64,000 bases of DNA, taken from positions 1 through 64,000 of the forward strand of contig NZ_CAXBOD010000015.1 in NCBI RefSeq assembly GCF_963977235.1, in the 5' to 3' direction. The stretch's first letter is position 1. Each line of letters begins with the position of its first letter. Positions 1 through 8,331 of this stretch are shown piece after piece. The stretch comes from Albimonas sp963977235 (GTDB lineage Bacteria; Pseudomonadota; Alphaproteobacteria; Rhodobacterales; Rhodobacteraceae). A model generated the notes under the pieces. That model was given only the letters and a program-made list of their open reading frames with translations. It was not told the DNA's origin and ran no database searches. Both the position numbers and the translations under genes were made by a program.

Positions 1-121
1 CCCTGACCCCTGCGGGCGAGTCGCTCTGATCGGCATCAGCGACGGACGGCTCCGGGGAACAGGCGCTTCGCGAGGGGGGCCGGTTCGGGCGCCTGGGGGC
101 GGCTGTGTCAGGGCCGGCGCG

Positions 122-967
122 TCAGATCTCGATCGGGTGGGACTTGGCCAGGCGGTCGAAGGCGGCGAGCGTGTCGATGAGCCTGGGCATCTCGCGCAGG
201 GGGATCATGTTGGGACCGTCGGAGGGGGCCTCGTCGGGGGCCTCGTGGGTCTCGATGAAGACGCCGGCGATGCCGAGGCTGACGGCGGCGCGGGCGAGGA
301 CGGGCGCAAACTCCCGCTGGCCGCCCGACGAGCCGCCGAGGCCGCCGGGCTGCTGCACGGCGTGGGTGGCGTCCATGATCACCGGGTAGCCGGTCTGCGC
401 CATCGTCGGAAGGCCGCGCATGTCGGTCACCAGCGCGTTGTAGCCGAACGAGGCGCCCCGCTCGGTCAGCAGGATCGCCTCGTTGCCGGTCGAGGCGACC
501 TTGGCCGCGACGTTGGCCATGTCCCAGGGCGCGAGGAACTGGCCCTTCTTCACGTTCACCGCCTTGCCGGTGGCGCCGGCGGCCAGCAGCAGGTCGGTCT
601 GGCGGCACAGGAAGGCCGGAATCTGCAGGATGTCCACGCCCGCCTCGGCCGCCATCGCGCACTGGTCGGGCGCATGGACGTCGGTCAGGACCGGCAGGCC
701 GGTGCGCGAGCGGATCTCGGAGAGCATCTCGAGACCCTCCTCCACGCCGGGACCGCGGCGCCCCGACAGGGAGGTGCGGTTGGCCTTGTCGTAGCTGGCC
801 TTGAACACATAGCCGAGGCCGGCGGCGCGGCAGGCCTCGGACATCGCGCCGGCGATGTCGAGCGCATGCTCGAGCCCCTCCAGCTGGCAGGGGCCGGCGA
901 TCACGGTGAGCGGCAGGGCGTTGGAGATCGCGAGATCGCCGACGCGGACGGTCTTGGCTTCGGTCAT
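122..967 (-). CDS. kdsA: 3-deoxy-8-phosphooctulonate synthase
   Basis: Condenses phosphoenolpyruvate with arabinose 5-phosphate to KDO-8-phosphate, the cytoplasmic entry step to the lipopolysaccharide inner-core sugar KDO. The 281 residues match the family length. Visible motifs are GPCQLE (25-30), KASYDKANR (56-64) and DATH (199-202). Cys27, His202, Glu239 and Asp250 sit at the spacing of the four metal ligands of the Aquifex enzyme, so this is probably the metal-dependent class; the E. coli enzyme has Asn at the Cys position. The ATG start is followed directly by the usual N-terminal strand. No LPS genes are adjacent; nhaA lies upstream on the same strand. Bases 1-121 beyond its stop show nothing I can name. 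Confidence 0.96.
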   Translation of the reverse strand: MTEAKTVRVGDLAISNALPLTVIAGPCQLEGLEHALDIAGAMSEACRAAGLGYVFKASYDKANRTSLSGRRGPGVEEGLEMLSEIRSRTGLPVLTDVHAPDQCAMAAEAGVDILQIPAFLCRQTDLLLAAGATGKAVNVKKGQFLAPWDMANVAAKVASTGNEAILLTERGASFGYNALVTDMRGLPTMAQTGYPVIMDATHAVQQPGGLGGSSGGQREFAPVLARAAVSLGIAGVFIETHEAPDEAPSDGPNMIPLREMPRLIDTLAAFDRLAKSHPIEI

Positions 968-1121
968 GTCGGCGTCCTAGCCCGGCGACGCCGAGGCGTC
1001 CAGCACCTTCGCGACGGGCGCGCGGTTCGGGCGCTGCGGGGCCGTTTCAGGGGGGCGGCGGGCTGGCCGGCGCCGGCGCCGGGGGACGGAACCGGGAGCC
1101 CCGCAGCCCCCCGAAACGAGA

Positions 1122-1147
1122 CCGCCCCGGGACGCGGCCCGGGGCGG
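1122..1147 (-). terminator. Hairpin downstream of nhaA
   Basis: Two perfectly complementary 10-base arms (1122-1131 and 1138-1147) with a 6-base loop lie about 65 bases past the nhaA stop. On the minus strand a short T-containing tail follows. It is a plausible intrinsic terminator, although the U-tract is poor. Confidence 0.5.
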
Positions 1148-1212
1148 ATCGATTGCGGCCTCGGGCGCGGGGTCCGGGCCGGGCCCGGCCCGGCGCCGGA
1201 CGCGCGAAGGCG

Positions 1213-2475
1213 TCAGCCGTGGACCTTCTTCACCCGGGTGACGATGCCCGCGAAGATCGAGATCACCGCCGCGAAGAAGCTGAGCAGCGCGCCCATCTTG
1301 GCGGCATCCTGGACCGGCCCCGCCTCGAACGCGACCGAAGCGACGAAGAGCGCCACGGTGAAGCCGATGGCCGCCACGCAGCCGATCACCACCAGGTCGA
1401 TCATGCGCATCCCCTCCGGCAGCCCGAGCCCCATCGGCTTGGCGGCGAGCCAGCCCATGAAGGCGATGCCCAGCGGCTTGCCGATCAGCAGGCCCGCCAG
1501 CACCAGGAACGTGGGCGCCGAGATCGCCGAGAACTCGACCCCCGCGTTGGCGAGGCCAAAGAAGAACAGGATCACTTCGACGGGGATCTTCAACCCGTGC
1601 TCGACCTCGTTGAGCAGGTCGTGCAGGTGCTCCTCGGCCTCCGAGAAGAAGCCGAAGCTGACGTCGGCGTGGGGCAGGGTCATCACCATCGGCAGCAGGC
1701 CCAGCGCCGGGTGGATGCCCGATTCCTGGAAGCCGTACCAGCACACGCAGCCGCCGACCAGATACGGCCAGAAACCGAGTTTCTTGCGCACCCAGGTCGA
1801 GTTCGGGCGGTCCTGTTTGCCGCGGTCCATGCGCCGGGGCAGCCAGTTGGCGAGCAGGTAGGTCCCCCCCGCCGCGGCGATCGAGAGCAGCAGCCACTGG
1901 GGGGCGAGGTCGCCCGAGGGGTAGAAGATCGCCAGGATGATCAGGCCGGCGGCGTCGTCGGCGATCGCCAGCAGCAGCAGGAAGCGCACCGCAGGGTGGC
2001 CGGCGCCGAAGACCATGCGCCCGACGAGGTAGGAGAAGGCGATGTCGGTGGCCGTCGGGATCGCCCAGCCGCGCGAGACCGCGTCATAGGTCTCCGAGCC
2101 CATGACCATGGCAAGGCCGAGGTAGACCGCGATCGGGCCCAGCATGCCGCCGGCCGTCGCCACCAGCGGGGTCATCGCCTTCTTGCCGCGCAGCGAGCCG
2201 TTCTCGAGCGCCACGGCCTCCCAGACCTCCTTGCCGGCGATGGCGAAGAACAGGGCCATCAGCACGTCGTTGATCAGGTAGTGCAGGGTCAGGGTGCGGT
2301 GGGCGTGGCCCTCGGCGTCGACATGCAGGTGGCCGATGAAGAAGTCGTCGATCAGCGGGAACTCGACGAAATGGTGATAGCTGTCGGGAGCGACGTTGGC
2401 CCAGCCGAGCGCCACCAGCGCCCCGGCGATCAGGAGCAACGAGTACTCCGACACAAAGGACCACAGCTTGTACAT
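1213..2475 (-). CDS. nhaA: Na+/H+ antiporter NhaA
   Basis: Inner-membrane electrogenic sodium/proton antiporter for sodium and pH homeostasis. The 420-residue protein is mostly hydrophobic, with about a dozen membrane segments. The ion-binding pair Asp173-Asp174 in LAIADDAAGL matches Asp163-Asp164 of E. coli NhaA, and TATDIAF (141-147) carries the Asp133 equivalent. It is slightly longer than the E. coli protein (388) because of an acidic, His-containing loop near residues 43-62 and a small extension. It stands alone: upstream is a 285-base non-coding stretch, downstream a hairpin and kdsA. No NhaR-type regulator is nearby. NhaA would suit a marine or saline organism. Confidence 0.95.
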   Translation of the reverse strand: MYKLWSFVSEYSLLLIAGALVALGWANVAPDSYHHFVEFPLIDDFFIGHLHVDAEGHAHRTLTLHYLINDVLMALFFAIAGKEVWEAVALENGSLRGKKAMTPLVATAGGMLGPIAVYLGLAMVMGSETYDAVSRGWAIPTATDIAFSYLVGRMVFGAGHPAVRFLLLLAIADDAAGLIILAIFYPSGDLAPQWLLLSIAAAGGTYLLANWLPRRMDRGKQDRPNSTWVRKKLGFWPYLVGGCVCWYGFQESGIHPALGLLPMVMTLPHADVSFGFFSEAEEHLHDLLNEVEHGLKIPVEVILFFFGLANAGVEFSAISAPTFLVLAGLLIGKPLGIAFMGWLAAKPMGLGLPEGMRMIDLVVIGCVAAIGFTVALFVASVAFEAGPVQDAAKMGALLSFFAAVISIFAGIVTRVKKVHG

Positions 2476-2760
2476 TCCCCGGCTCCCACCCGCTGCATCA
2501 AGGTCCCGCGAACGAGAGGGCCGTCCGGGGGCAGGGGACTTGGTTAGGCGATCAGGCGGGGGGCGGCAATGCGTGATGGCGCGATCCTACGCCGCGGGCC
2601 CGGCCCGGGCGCTCCGCCGGCCCGAGGGGAAGCGCCGCGACGCGTGCGGCGCCGGCCTCCGACGTCGCGCACGCGGCGCGATTGCAGGGTCGCGCCCGCG
2701 GCGAGCTTGCGGCGCAGGCGCTCCGGGGCGAGCGCGGGGCCATCGAGCGGCGCGCGGACT

Positions 2761-3093
2761 TCAGCGGGCGGGCAGGGCGGCCTCGAGACGGGCCGCGATC
2801 GCCACGGCGTCGCCATCGAGCCGCAGGCGCTTGCCGCGCGCGGTCTCGCCGGCAAGCAGCGTCACGGCGGATCTCGGCAGGCCGGCGGCGCGGGCGAGCA
2901 GGCCGACGACGGCGGCGTTGGCCTTGCCGCCCTCGGCCGGGACCGAGACGCGGATGGCGAGCGCGGGGCGACCCTCGGCGTCGCTCACGATCCCCGCGAT
3001 CCGGTCGCGCCCGCCGCGCGGCGTGGCCCGCACCGCCAGCAGCAGGCCGCCGCCCTCGGCCGGCCGCCAGGGGCGCGGGTCGGCATCGGTCAT
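2761..3093 (-). CDS. DUF167 (YggU-type) family protein
   Basis: A 110-residue soluble protein with the DUF167 hallmark VSVPAEGGKANAAV (49-62), rich in small residues, followed by a helix and the strand segment GKRLRL. Family function is unsettled. The start chosen is the ATG at 3093; longer reading is possible but would run into the upstream yggT-like gene, which ends at 3108. The gene lies 14 bases downstream of that yggT homologue. Genes of the YggT and YggU families are often neighbours in bacteria, which supports both calls and suggests an operon. No catalytic residues can be assigned. Confidence 0.85.
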   Translation of the reverse strand: MTDADPRPWRPAEGGGLLLAVRATPRGGRDRIAGIVSDAEGRPALAIRVSVPAEGGKANAAVVGLLARAAGLPRSAVTLLAGETARGKRLRLDGDAVAIAARLEAALPAR

Positions 3094-3107
3094 CGTCGGT
3101 CGGCCGC

Positions 3108-3416
3108 TCAGTAGTAGGCCGCGCCCATCAGGTTGTTGGAGATCAGCACCTGCAACGCCAGGATCGCGAAGATCAGCACCAGCGGCGCGAGGTCGAGGCC
3201 GCCCATCGAGGGCAGGACCGAGCGGATCGGCCGGTAGAGCGGCTCGGTCAGCCGGTTGAGCGTCGACCAGATCGTGTAGACGAAGCGCTGGCGCAGGTTG
3301 ATCACGTCGAAATTGATCAGCCAGCTCATCACCGCGTGGATGATGACGACCCACCACAGGAACTTGAGGATCATCAGGAGAATGATGGCGATCGAGGTCA
3401 TCTGGCGGTCATCCAT
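3108..3416 (-). CDS. YggT family membrane protein
   Basis: A 102-residue integral membrane protein with two hydrophobic stretches (about 8-30 and 72-95) around a central amphipathic region containing INLRQRFVYTIWSTLNRLTEPLYRPIRS. That NRLTEP..RPIR pattern is the YggT (CCB3/YlmG-like) signature. Homologues are linked to membrane and division-associated processes, but the molecular function is not established. It is the first gene of a two-gene unit with the DUF167 gene. The downstream portion of the upstream region is a 378-base gene-free stretch before tRNA-Ala. Confidence 0.85.
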   Translation of the reverse strand: MDDRQMTSIAIILLMILKFLWWVVIIHAVMSWLINFDVINLRQRFVYTIWSTLNRLTEPLYRPIRSVLPSMGGLDLAPLVLIFAILALQVLISNNLMGAAYY

Positions 3417-3754
3417 GCGGCGGCGGCGGAGTCAGTGCGGCACAGGTAGCGGCGGGCCGCCCCCGGATCAACTCTCGCGCGGCCTCCGGGGCGCCGAGTC
3501 GCGCCGTCGCCGTCCTCACATTCGTCTCGCATTGCGGAGAGTCGCCACACTCCCCCTCACCGCAAGGGCCGTGGCCCGAGCCTCCCCGCGGCTTTCCCCG
3601 GCGCCCCCGGCTCATCCCGCCTGCGTCCGGTCGCCTGCGGGACCGCCGGCAAAGCCCGCGACGCCTGCCCTGCGCCGCGGGCCTGACATCGGGCCCAGGC
3701 GCCCCTGTCGTTGCGGCGCCTCGCGTTCAGGCGTTCTTTGCGCCACAGGCCCGC
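3417..3754. other. Gene-free stretch between yggT-like gene and tRNA-Ala
   Basis: About 340 bases with no convincing reading frame, ribosome-binding site or repeat. It must hold the promoter of the yggT-DUF167 unit on the minus strand, but I cannot point to clear -35 and -10 boxes. Overlapping open frames here are explained by the high G+C content. Confidence 0.6.
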
Positions 3755-3782
3755 TTGACAGCCCCCCCGGCCCCCGTCTAGA
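3755..3782 (+). promoter_or_regulatory. Promoter of tRNA-Ala
   Basis: A perfect -35 box TTGACA (3755-3760) is followed after 16 bases by TCTAGA (3777-3782), a fair -10 box. The transcript would start about 5-8 bases before the tRNA. The spacer is almost all C and G. Confidence 0.75.
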
Positions 3783-3794
3783 GAGCCCGCCGAC

Positions 3795-3870
<76 letters not shown>

Positions 3871-3885
3871 AATCCCCGCGCAGGA

Positions 3886-3910
3886 CGAGGCCGCCCATCG
3901 GGCGGCCTCG
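3886..3910. terminator. Hairpin after tRNA-Ala
   Basis: An 11-base perfect stem (3886-3896 with 3900-3910) and 3-base loop lies 15 bases past the tRNA CCA and 24 bases from the stop of the convergent FAH-family gene. It probably serves both directions. There is no T-run, so the intrinsic-terminator call rests on the stem alone. Confidence 0.55.
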
Positions 3911-3934
3911 CGGCGTTCGGGGGCGGGGCTGGCG

Positions 3935-4924
3935 TCAGGTCGGGGCGAGGACGCGGTTGCGCAGGACGCCGATGCGCTCGACCTCCAGCTCCACCACGTC
4001 GCCCGCCTTCAGGAACCGCAGGTGCTCGAGCCCGCAGCCGTTGCCGACGGTGCCCGAGCCGATGAACTCGCCCGGGCGCAGGGTCTCGGAGGCGGACACG
4101 TGGGCGATCACGTCCTCGAACTTCCACAGCATTTCGCCGGAGTTTCCCCGGCCCCACTCCTCGCCGTTCACCCGCGCGATCATGGTCAGGTCGTAGGGGT
4201 CGGGGATCTCGTCGGCGGTGACCAGGCAGGGGCCCATGGCGTTGGCGTCGTCGAAATCCTTGCCCTTGGCCGGGCCGAGCTGGCCGCCCATCTCGGCGGT
4301 CTGGGCGTCGCGGGCCGAGAAATCGTTGAAGATCGTGTAGCCGTAGATCACCTCGCGGGCGCGCGCCTTCGGCACATCCTTGCAGGCGCGGGCGATGTAG
4401 ACGCCGAACTCCAGCTCGAAATCCATCAGCTGCGAATAGGCGGGCCAGACCACGTCCGTCTCCGGCCCGCAGACCGAAAAGCGGTTGCACTTGTAGTAGA
4501 TCGGCTGCTCGTAGAACGTCTGCGGGACCGAGAGGACGCCGGTGCGCTCCATCTCGGCCAGCGCCGCGGCGGGGTCCTCGGAGGCCTGGGCGCGCACCTT
4601 GCGGGCCGCCTGGAAGGCCTGCACCAGGTGCTTCTCGAAGCACAGCGCATCGCGCATCTGGGGCGGGGGCTGGATCGGGGCCAGCAGGCGGACGGCGGCG
4701 CGATCGAGGGTCATCTCGGCCGGGGCGCGGGCGATGGCCTCGCGAGCGCGGTCGAGCGTGGCCTCGCCCCCCTCGATCATCGTCAGCACGGAGACGAATC
4801 CGTCGAACTCCGGGCCGTTCAGCTCGGCCTCGACGGCGGCAAGGTCGACGATGCGGGCGTCGTCCGCGACCAGCGCGCCGGCGCGCGGCGCGCCGTCGGG
4901 GGCGACGTAGGTGACGAGTTTCAT
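3935..4924 (-). CDS. Fumarylacetoacetate hydrolase (FAH) family protein
   Basis: A 329-residue metal-dependent enzyme of the FAH superfamily, which hydrolyses or decarboxylates beta-diketo and oxo acids. The metal-ligand motif DFELEFG (168-174, Glu170 and Glu172), NDFSARD (200-206) and GSGTVGNGCG (289-298) are family hallmarks. The true start is the ATG at 4924, where homologues begin MKLV; the open frame extends much further upstream but only antisense to two other genes. A good ribosome-binding site (GGGAGG) precedes this ATG. It points away from the FadR-controlled catabolic genes across a 156-base gap, so it may act in the same pathway. The substrate cannot be read from sequence. Confidence 0.88.
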   Translation of the reverse strand: MKLVTYVAPDGAPRAGALVADDARIVDLAAVEAELNGPEFDGFVSVLTMIEGGEATLDRAREAIARAPAEMTLDRAAVRLLAPIQPPPQMRDALCFEKHLVQAFQAARKVRAQASEDPAAALAEMERTGVLSVPQTFYEQPIYYKCNRFSVCGPETDVVWPAYSQLMDFELEFGVYIARACKDVPKARAREVIYGYTIFNDFSARDAQTAEMGGQLGPAKGKDFDDANAMGPCLVTADEIPDPYDLTMIARVNGEEWGRGNSGEMLWKFEDVIAHVSASETLRPGEFIGSGTVGNGCGLEHLRFLKAGDVVELEVERIGVLRNRVLAPT

Positions 4925-5080
4925 GCGGTCCTCCCTTGCGGCGGCGCCTTGGCGGCCCGCTTCAATGCCCAGCTTCGCGCCGGGGCCGCGGCCGCGCAAG
5001 CCTGCCGGCCGGTCGTGTTCGCGGCTGCGCGCCGGGCCGTGGCGCGCTAGAACCGGAGGCGACCACAAAGGGAGGAGACC

Positions 5081-6088
5081 ATGGCGAACCGGGAGTTCAC
5101 GCGCGGCCTGCACGACATCGGCAATGGCTGCTGGGCCTGGCTGCAGCCCGACGGCGGCTGGGGCTGGTCGAATGCGGGGCTGATCACCGACGGCGAGGCG
5201 AGCCTGCTGGTCGACACGCTGTTCGACCTGAAGCTGACCGGCGAGATGCTGGCCGCCATGCGCGCCGCCGTCCCGCAGGCCGAGGCGATCGGCACGCTGG
5301 TCAACACCCACGCCAACGGCGACCACACCTATGGCAACCAGCTGGTCGACGGCGCGCGCATCGTCGCCAGCAAAGGCACGGCCGAGGAGTTCGACCACGT
5401 GCCCCCCGCCATGTTCCAGGCGCTGATGGCCGATCCCTCGGCGCTGGGGGCGGCGGGGGATTTCGTGCGCGAGTGCTTCGCGCCCTTCGACTTCTCGGGC
5501 ATCACCCTGACCCCGCCGACCGAGACCTTCTCCGGCGAGACCACGCTTCATGTCGGCGAGCGCGAGGTGCGGCTGATCGAGGTCGGTCCCGCCCACACCC
5601 GGGGCGACACGCTGGTCCACCTGCCGCGCGAGAAGGTCGTCTACACCGGCGACATCCTGTTCAACGAGGGCACGCCGATCGCCTGGGCGGGGCCGCTGAG
5701 CAACTGGATCGCGGCCTGCGACCGGATCCTGGCGATGGACGTCGAGGTGGTGGTGCCCGGCCACGGGCCGGTGACCGACAAGGACGGGGTGCGGGCGATG
5801 CGCGACTACCTGGTCTTCGTGACCGAGGAGGCGCGGCGGCGCTTCGATGCGGGGCTCGATTTCCTGACCGCCGCCCATGACATCGAACTGGGGCGCTTCG
5901 CCTCGCGGGGGGACCCCGAGCGCCTCGTGGTCAACGTGCAGACCCTCTACGACGACTTCGCTGGCGGCGAGCGGCCGGTGCGCGAGGCGATTCCCTATTT
6001 CGCCCACATGAAGGCCCTGCGGGAGAAATGGGGGCTGGGGCCCGTCCACGGCCATCTGCACGGGCCTGACTGCGCCTGCGGGGGCTGA
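5081..6088 (+). CDS. MBL-fold metallo-hydrolase with HANGDH motif
   Basis: A 335-residue metallo-beta-lactamase-fold hydrolase, preceded by a strong GGGAGGAG site. Metal ligands appear as His77-Ala-Asn79-Gly-Asp81-His82, His172 (PAHTRGD), Asp191 (YTGD) and His228 (VPGHGP). The second His of the usual HxHxDH motif is Asn79, a substitution shared by a recognised HANGDH subgroup rather than an obvious defect. The C-terminus ends in a Cys-containing segment, GPDCACGG. It is the first plus-strand gene of the catabolic region and precedes the FadR-type regulator by 123 bases. A hydrolase acting on a thioester, lactone or similar pathway intermediate is the likeliest role; glyoxalase II activity is less likely. 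Confidence 0.85.
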   Translation: MANREFTRGLHDIGNGCWAWLQPDGGWGWSNAGLITDGEASLLVDTLFDLKLTGEMLAAMRAAVPQAEAIGTLVNTHANGDHTYGNQLVDGARIVASKGTAEEFDHVPPAMFQALMADPSALGAAGDFVRECFAPFDFSGITLTPPTETFSGETTLHVGEREVRLIEVGPAHTRGDTLVHLPREKVVYTGDILFNEGTPIAWAGPLSNWIAACDRILAMDVEVVVPGHGPVTDKDGVRAMRDYLVFVTEEARRRFDAGLDFLTAAHDIELGRFASRGDPERLVVNVQTLYDDFAGGERPVREAIPYFAHMKALREKWGLGPVHGHLHGPDCACGG

Positions 6089-6113
6089 GCGGGCCGCGCG
6101 CGCCACGCGAAGA

Positions 6114-6157
6114 TTGACTCGGCGCGCGTCCCGATTAGTGTCCGACAAACCGACACT
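6114..6157 (+). promoter_or_regulatory. Promoter and palindromic operator of the FadR-type regulator
   Basis: TTGACT (6114-6119) and TAGTGT (6136-6141), 16 bases apart, form a plausible promoter. Overlapping the -10 box is a perfect inverted repeat AGTGTC-N9-GACACT (6137-6157). A repressor bound here would block transcription of the gene at 6212 and probably the operon after it. The assignment to that regulator is inference from position. Confidence 0.65.
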
Positions 6158-6211
6158 GAACGCCGGGCGGACAACGCCCGGTCGCCGCACGCCGGCAGGG
6201 GAGCGACGCGC

Positions 6212-7003
6212 ATGGGGCTCAGGCCCAGGCCCATCCAGGTCTCGAAGGCCTATGAGCAGGTCTCGGCGCAGCTTGAGTCGCAGATCCTCGAGGGACGGCT
6301 TCAGCCGGGCGAGCAGCTGCCGGGCGAGGTCGAGCTCGCCGCGCTGTTCGGGGTCAACCGCTCGACCGTGCGCGAGGGCATTCGCAGACTGGAATCCGAG
6401 GGGCTGGTGCGCCGCTCCTCGCCGCGCAAGCTGGTGGTGGCGACGCCGAAGGCGCGCGAGCTCGCCTCGCGCAACAGCCGGGCGCTGCGGATGCTGGAGG
6501 TGACCTTCGACCAGCTCTGGCGCGTGGCCGTCGAGATCGAGCCGCTGGCCGCCGAGCTCGCAGCCCGCAACGCCACCGACGAGGACGTCGCCCGCCTGCA
6601 GGGCAACCAGACGCGCATGGCCAAGGCGACGCAGGCCCGCGACGACCGGGCGGTGGTGCGGCTGGACCTCGAGTATCACTCGTTCATTGCCGAGGCGACG
6701 AAGAACCCCGCGCTGGCGCTGGCGCAGGAGCCGATCGGCATCCTGCTCTACTCCGGGCTCGAGGCGCTGCTGCCCCACCTGCCGCAGGCGCCCGCCCGGC
6801 AGCTCGAGGCGCATGGGCGGGTGATCGACGCGATCCGCCTCGGCGATCCCGACGTGGCGCGCGACTGGACGCTGCGCCATGCGGTGGACTTCCGCCGCGG
6901 CTACCTGATGGCGGGCCTGCCGATGGACGCGCCCATCGCTCCGCTGGTCCCGGCAGCGGGCGCCCCGCGCGGACCCAGAGAGACCACGCCGCGCGACGCC
7001 TGA
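6212..7003 (+). CDS. FadR-subfamily GntR transcriptional regulator (FCD domain)
   Basis: A 263-residue one-component regulator. Residues 10-75 form the GntR winged helix, with QLPGEVELAALFGVNRSTVREGIRRLE typical of the recognition region (read in two parts: 35-52 and 52-61). The all-helical FCD effector domain follows, with likely metal ligands Asp152, His156, His201 and His223 in LDLEYH, EAHGRV and LRHAV. FCD regulators sense small carboxylic acids or acyl derivatives and usually repress adjacent catabolic genes. The palindrome at its own promoter suggests autoregulation. It lies 31 bases upstream of the acyl-CoA dehydrogenase, so regulator and pathway are probably one transcript. Confidence 0.92.
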   Translation: MGLRPRPIQVSKAYEQVSAQLESQILEGRLQPGEQLPGEVELAALFGVNRSTVREGIRRLESEGLVRRSSPRKLVVATPKARELASRNSRALRMLEVTFDQLWRVAVEIEPLAAELAARNATDEDVARLQGNQTRMAKATQARDDRAVVRLDLEYHSFIAEATKNPALALAQEPIGILLYSGLEALLPHLPQAPARQLEAHGRVIDAIRLGDPDVARDWTLRHAVDFRRGYLMAGLPMDAPIAPLVPAAGAPRGPRETTPRDA

Positions 7004-7034
7004 CGCGCGCGGCCCGACGAGAAGGGGGAGACCC

Positions 7035-8288
7035 ATGGACTTCGAGTATTCCGCAAAGACCCAGAGCCTGATGGCGCGGCTGGAGGACTTCATGCAGTCC
7101 CACGTGCTGCCCGCCAATCAGGAGTTCCATGAGACCTTCCACAGCACCGGCAAGTATCCCATCGAGCTGCTCGACCGCCTGAAGGCCAAGGCCTTCGAGG
7201 CCGGCCTGTGGAACATGTTCATGCCCGGCCTGAAGGACGACGAGCCGGGCACCCGGCTGAGCAACCTCGAATACGCCCCGCTGGCCGAGATCATGGGCCG
7301 CGTGCCCTGGGCCTCGGAGGTCTTCAACTGCTCGGCCCCCGACACCGGCAACATGGAGATCCTCCACCAGTTCGGCACGCCCGAGCAGAAGAAGCGCTGG
7401 CTCGAGCCGCTGATGATGGGCGAGATCCGCTCGATCGTGGGGCTGACCGAGCCGGACACCGCCTCCTCGGACCTGACGAACCTCTCGACGACGATCATCC
7501 GCGACGGCGACCACTATGTGATCAACGGGCGCAAGTGGTTCTCGACCGGGGCGATGCATCCCAATGCGAAGCTCGCCATCGTGTTCGGCGTCTCGGATCC
7601 CTCGCCCGAGGCGGACCGGCACAAGAAGCACAGCTTCATCCTGGTGCCGATGGACACGCCCGGCGTGAAGATCGTGCGCGACGTGCCGATCATGCATCAC
7701 CACGCGCCCGAGGGTCACTCGGAAGTGCTCTACGAGAACGTGCGCGTGCCGGCGGACTGCATGCTGGGCTCGGAGGGCGACGGCTTCATGCTGGCCCAGG
7801 CGCGGCTGGGGCCGGGGCGCATCCACCACTGCATGCGCACCATCGGCCAGTGCGAGCTGGCGCTGGAGCTGATGTGCGAGCGGGCGCTGGAGCGCAAGAC
7901 CTTCGGCAAGGCGCTGGCCGAGCGGGCCAACATCCAGGACTGGATCGCCGAGGCCCGCTTCGACATCGACCAGGCCCGCCTGCTGATGCTGCGCGCGGCA
8001 TGGAAGATGGACCGCGAAGGTGCGAAAGCCGCGCGGGTCGACGTTTCGGCGATCAAGGTGGTGGCCGCGCGCCTGCAGACCTCGATCACCGACCGGGCGA
8101 TGCAGGTCTTCGGCGCGGCCGGCATCACGCCCGACACGCCGCTGAGCTACCTGTGGACCTGGGGCCGGGCGCTGCGCTTCATCGACGGTCCCGACGAGGT
8201 GCACCTGATGGTCATCGCCCGCGACGAGCTGGGCAAGGCCAAGGGCCGCGTCGGCGCCAACACGCACCACTACGTGCGCCCGCACTGA
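7035..8288 (+). CDS. Acyl-CoA dehydrogenase, ACAD10/11-like
   Basis: A 417-residue FAD enzyme oxidising an acyl-CoA at C2-C3. The conserved SIVGLTEPDTASSD region, GRKWFSTGA and the C-terminal VFGAAGITPD are typical of the family. At the position of the catalytic glutamate of medium-chain enzymes the sequence reads DGPDEVH, giving Asp384, a pattern I associate with the ACAD10/ACAD11 and related bacterial branch. That branch handles branched or 4-hydroxyacyl-type substrates in some organisms, but the kinase partner of such pathways is absent here. A GGGGGAG site precedes the ATG. The CoA ligase follows after 43 bases, and the pair probably acts in sequence. Confidence 0.92.
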   Translation: MDFEYSAKTQSLMARLEDFMQSHVLPANQEFHETFHSTGKYPIELLDRLKAKAFEAGLWNMFMPGLKDDEPGTRLSNLEYAPLAEIMGRVPWASEVFNCSAPDTGNMEILHQFGTPEQKKRWLEPLMMGEIRSIVGLTEPDTASSDLTNLSTTIIRDGDHYVINGRKWFSTGAMHPNAKLAIVFGVSDPSPEADRHKKHSFILVPMDTPGVKIVRDVPIMHHHAPEGHSEVLYENVRVPADCMLGSEGDGFMLAQARLGPGRIHHCMRTIGQCELALELMCERALERKTFGKALAERANIQDWIAEARFDIDQARLLMLRAAWKMDREGAKAARVDVSAIKVVAARLQTSITDRAMQVFGAAGITPDTPLSYLWTWGRALRFIDGPDEVHLMVIARDELGKAKGRVGANTHHYVRPH

Positions 8289-8331
8289 GGCGGACGCCGC
8301 ACCCGCAAGGCCGCGACCCGGGGAGGACGCC

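Noticed and set aside
137..2547. Long plus-strand frames across kdsA and nhaA
   Set aside because: They are antisense to well-supported genes and show no domain.
4925..7117. A minus-strand open frame that would extend the FAH-family protein to over 1000 residues
   Set aside because: The extra 730 residues lie antisense to the MBL hydrolase and FadR-type regulator, both of which have clear domains, and they match no family.
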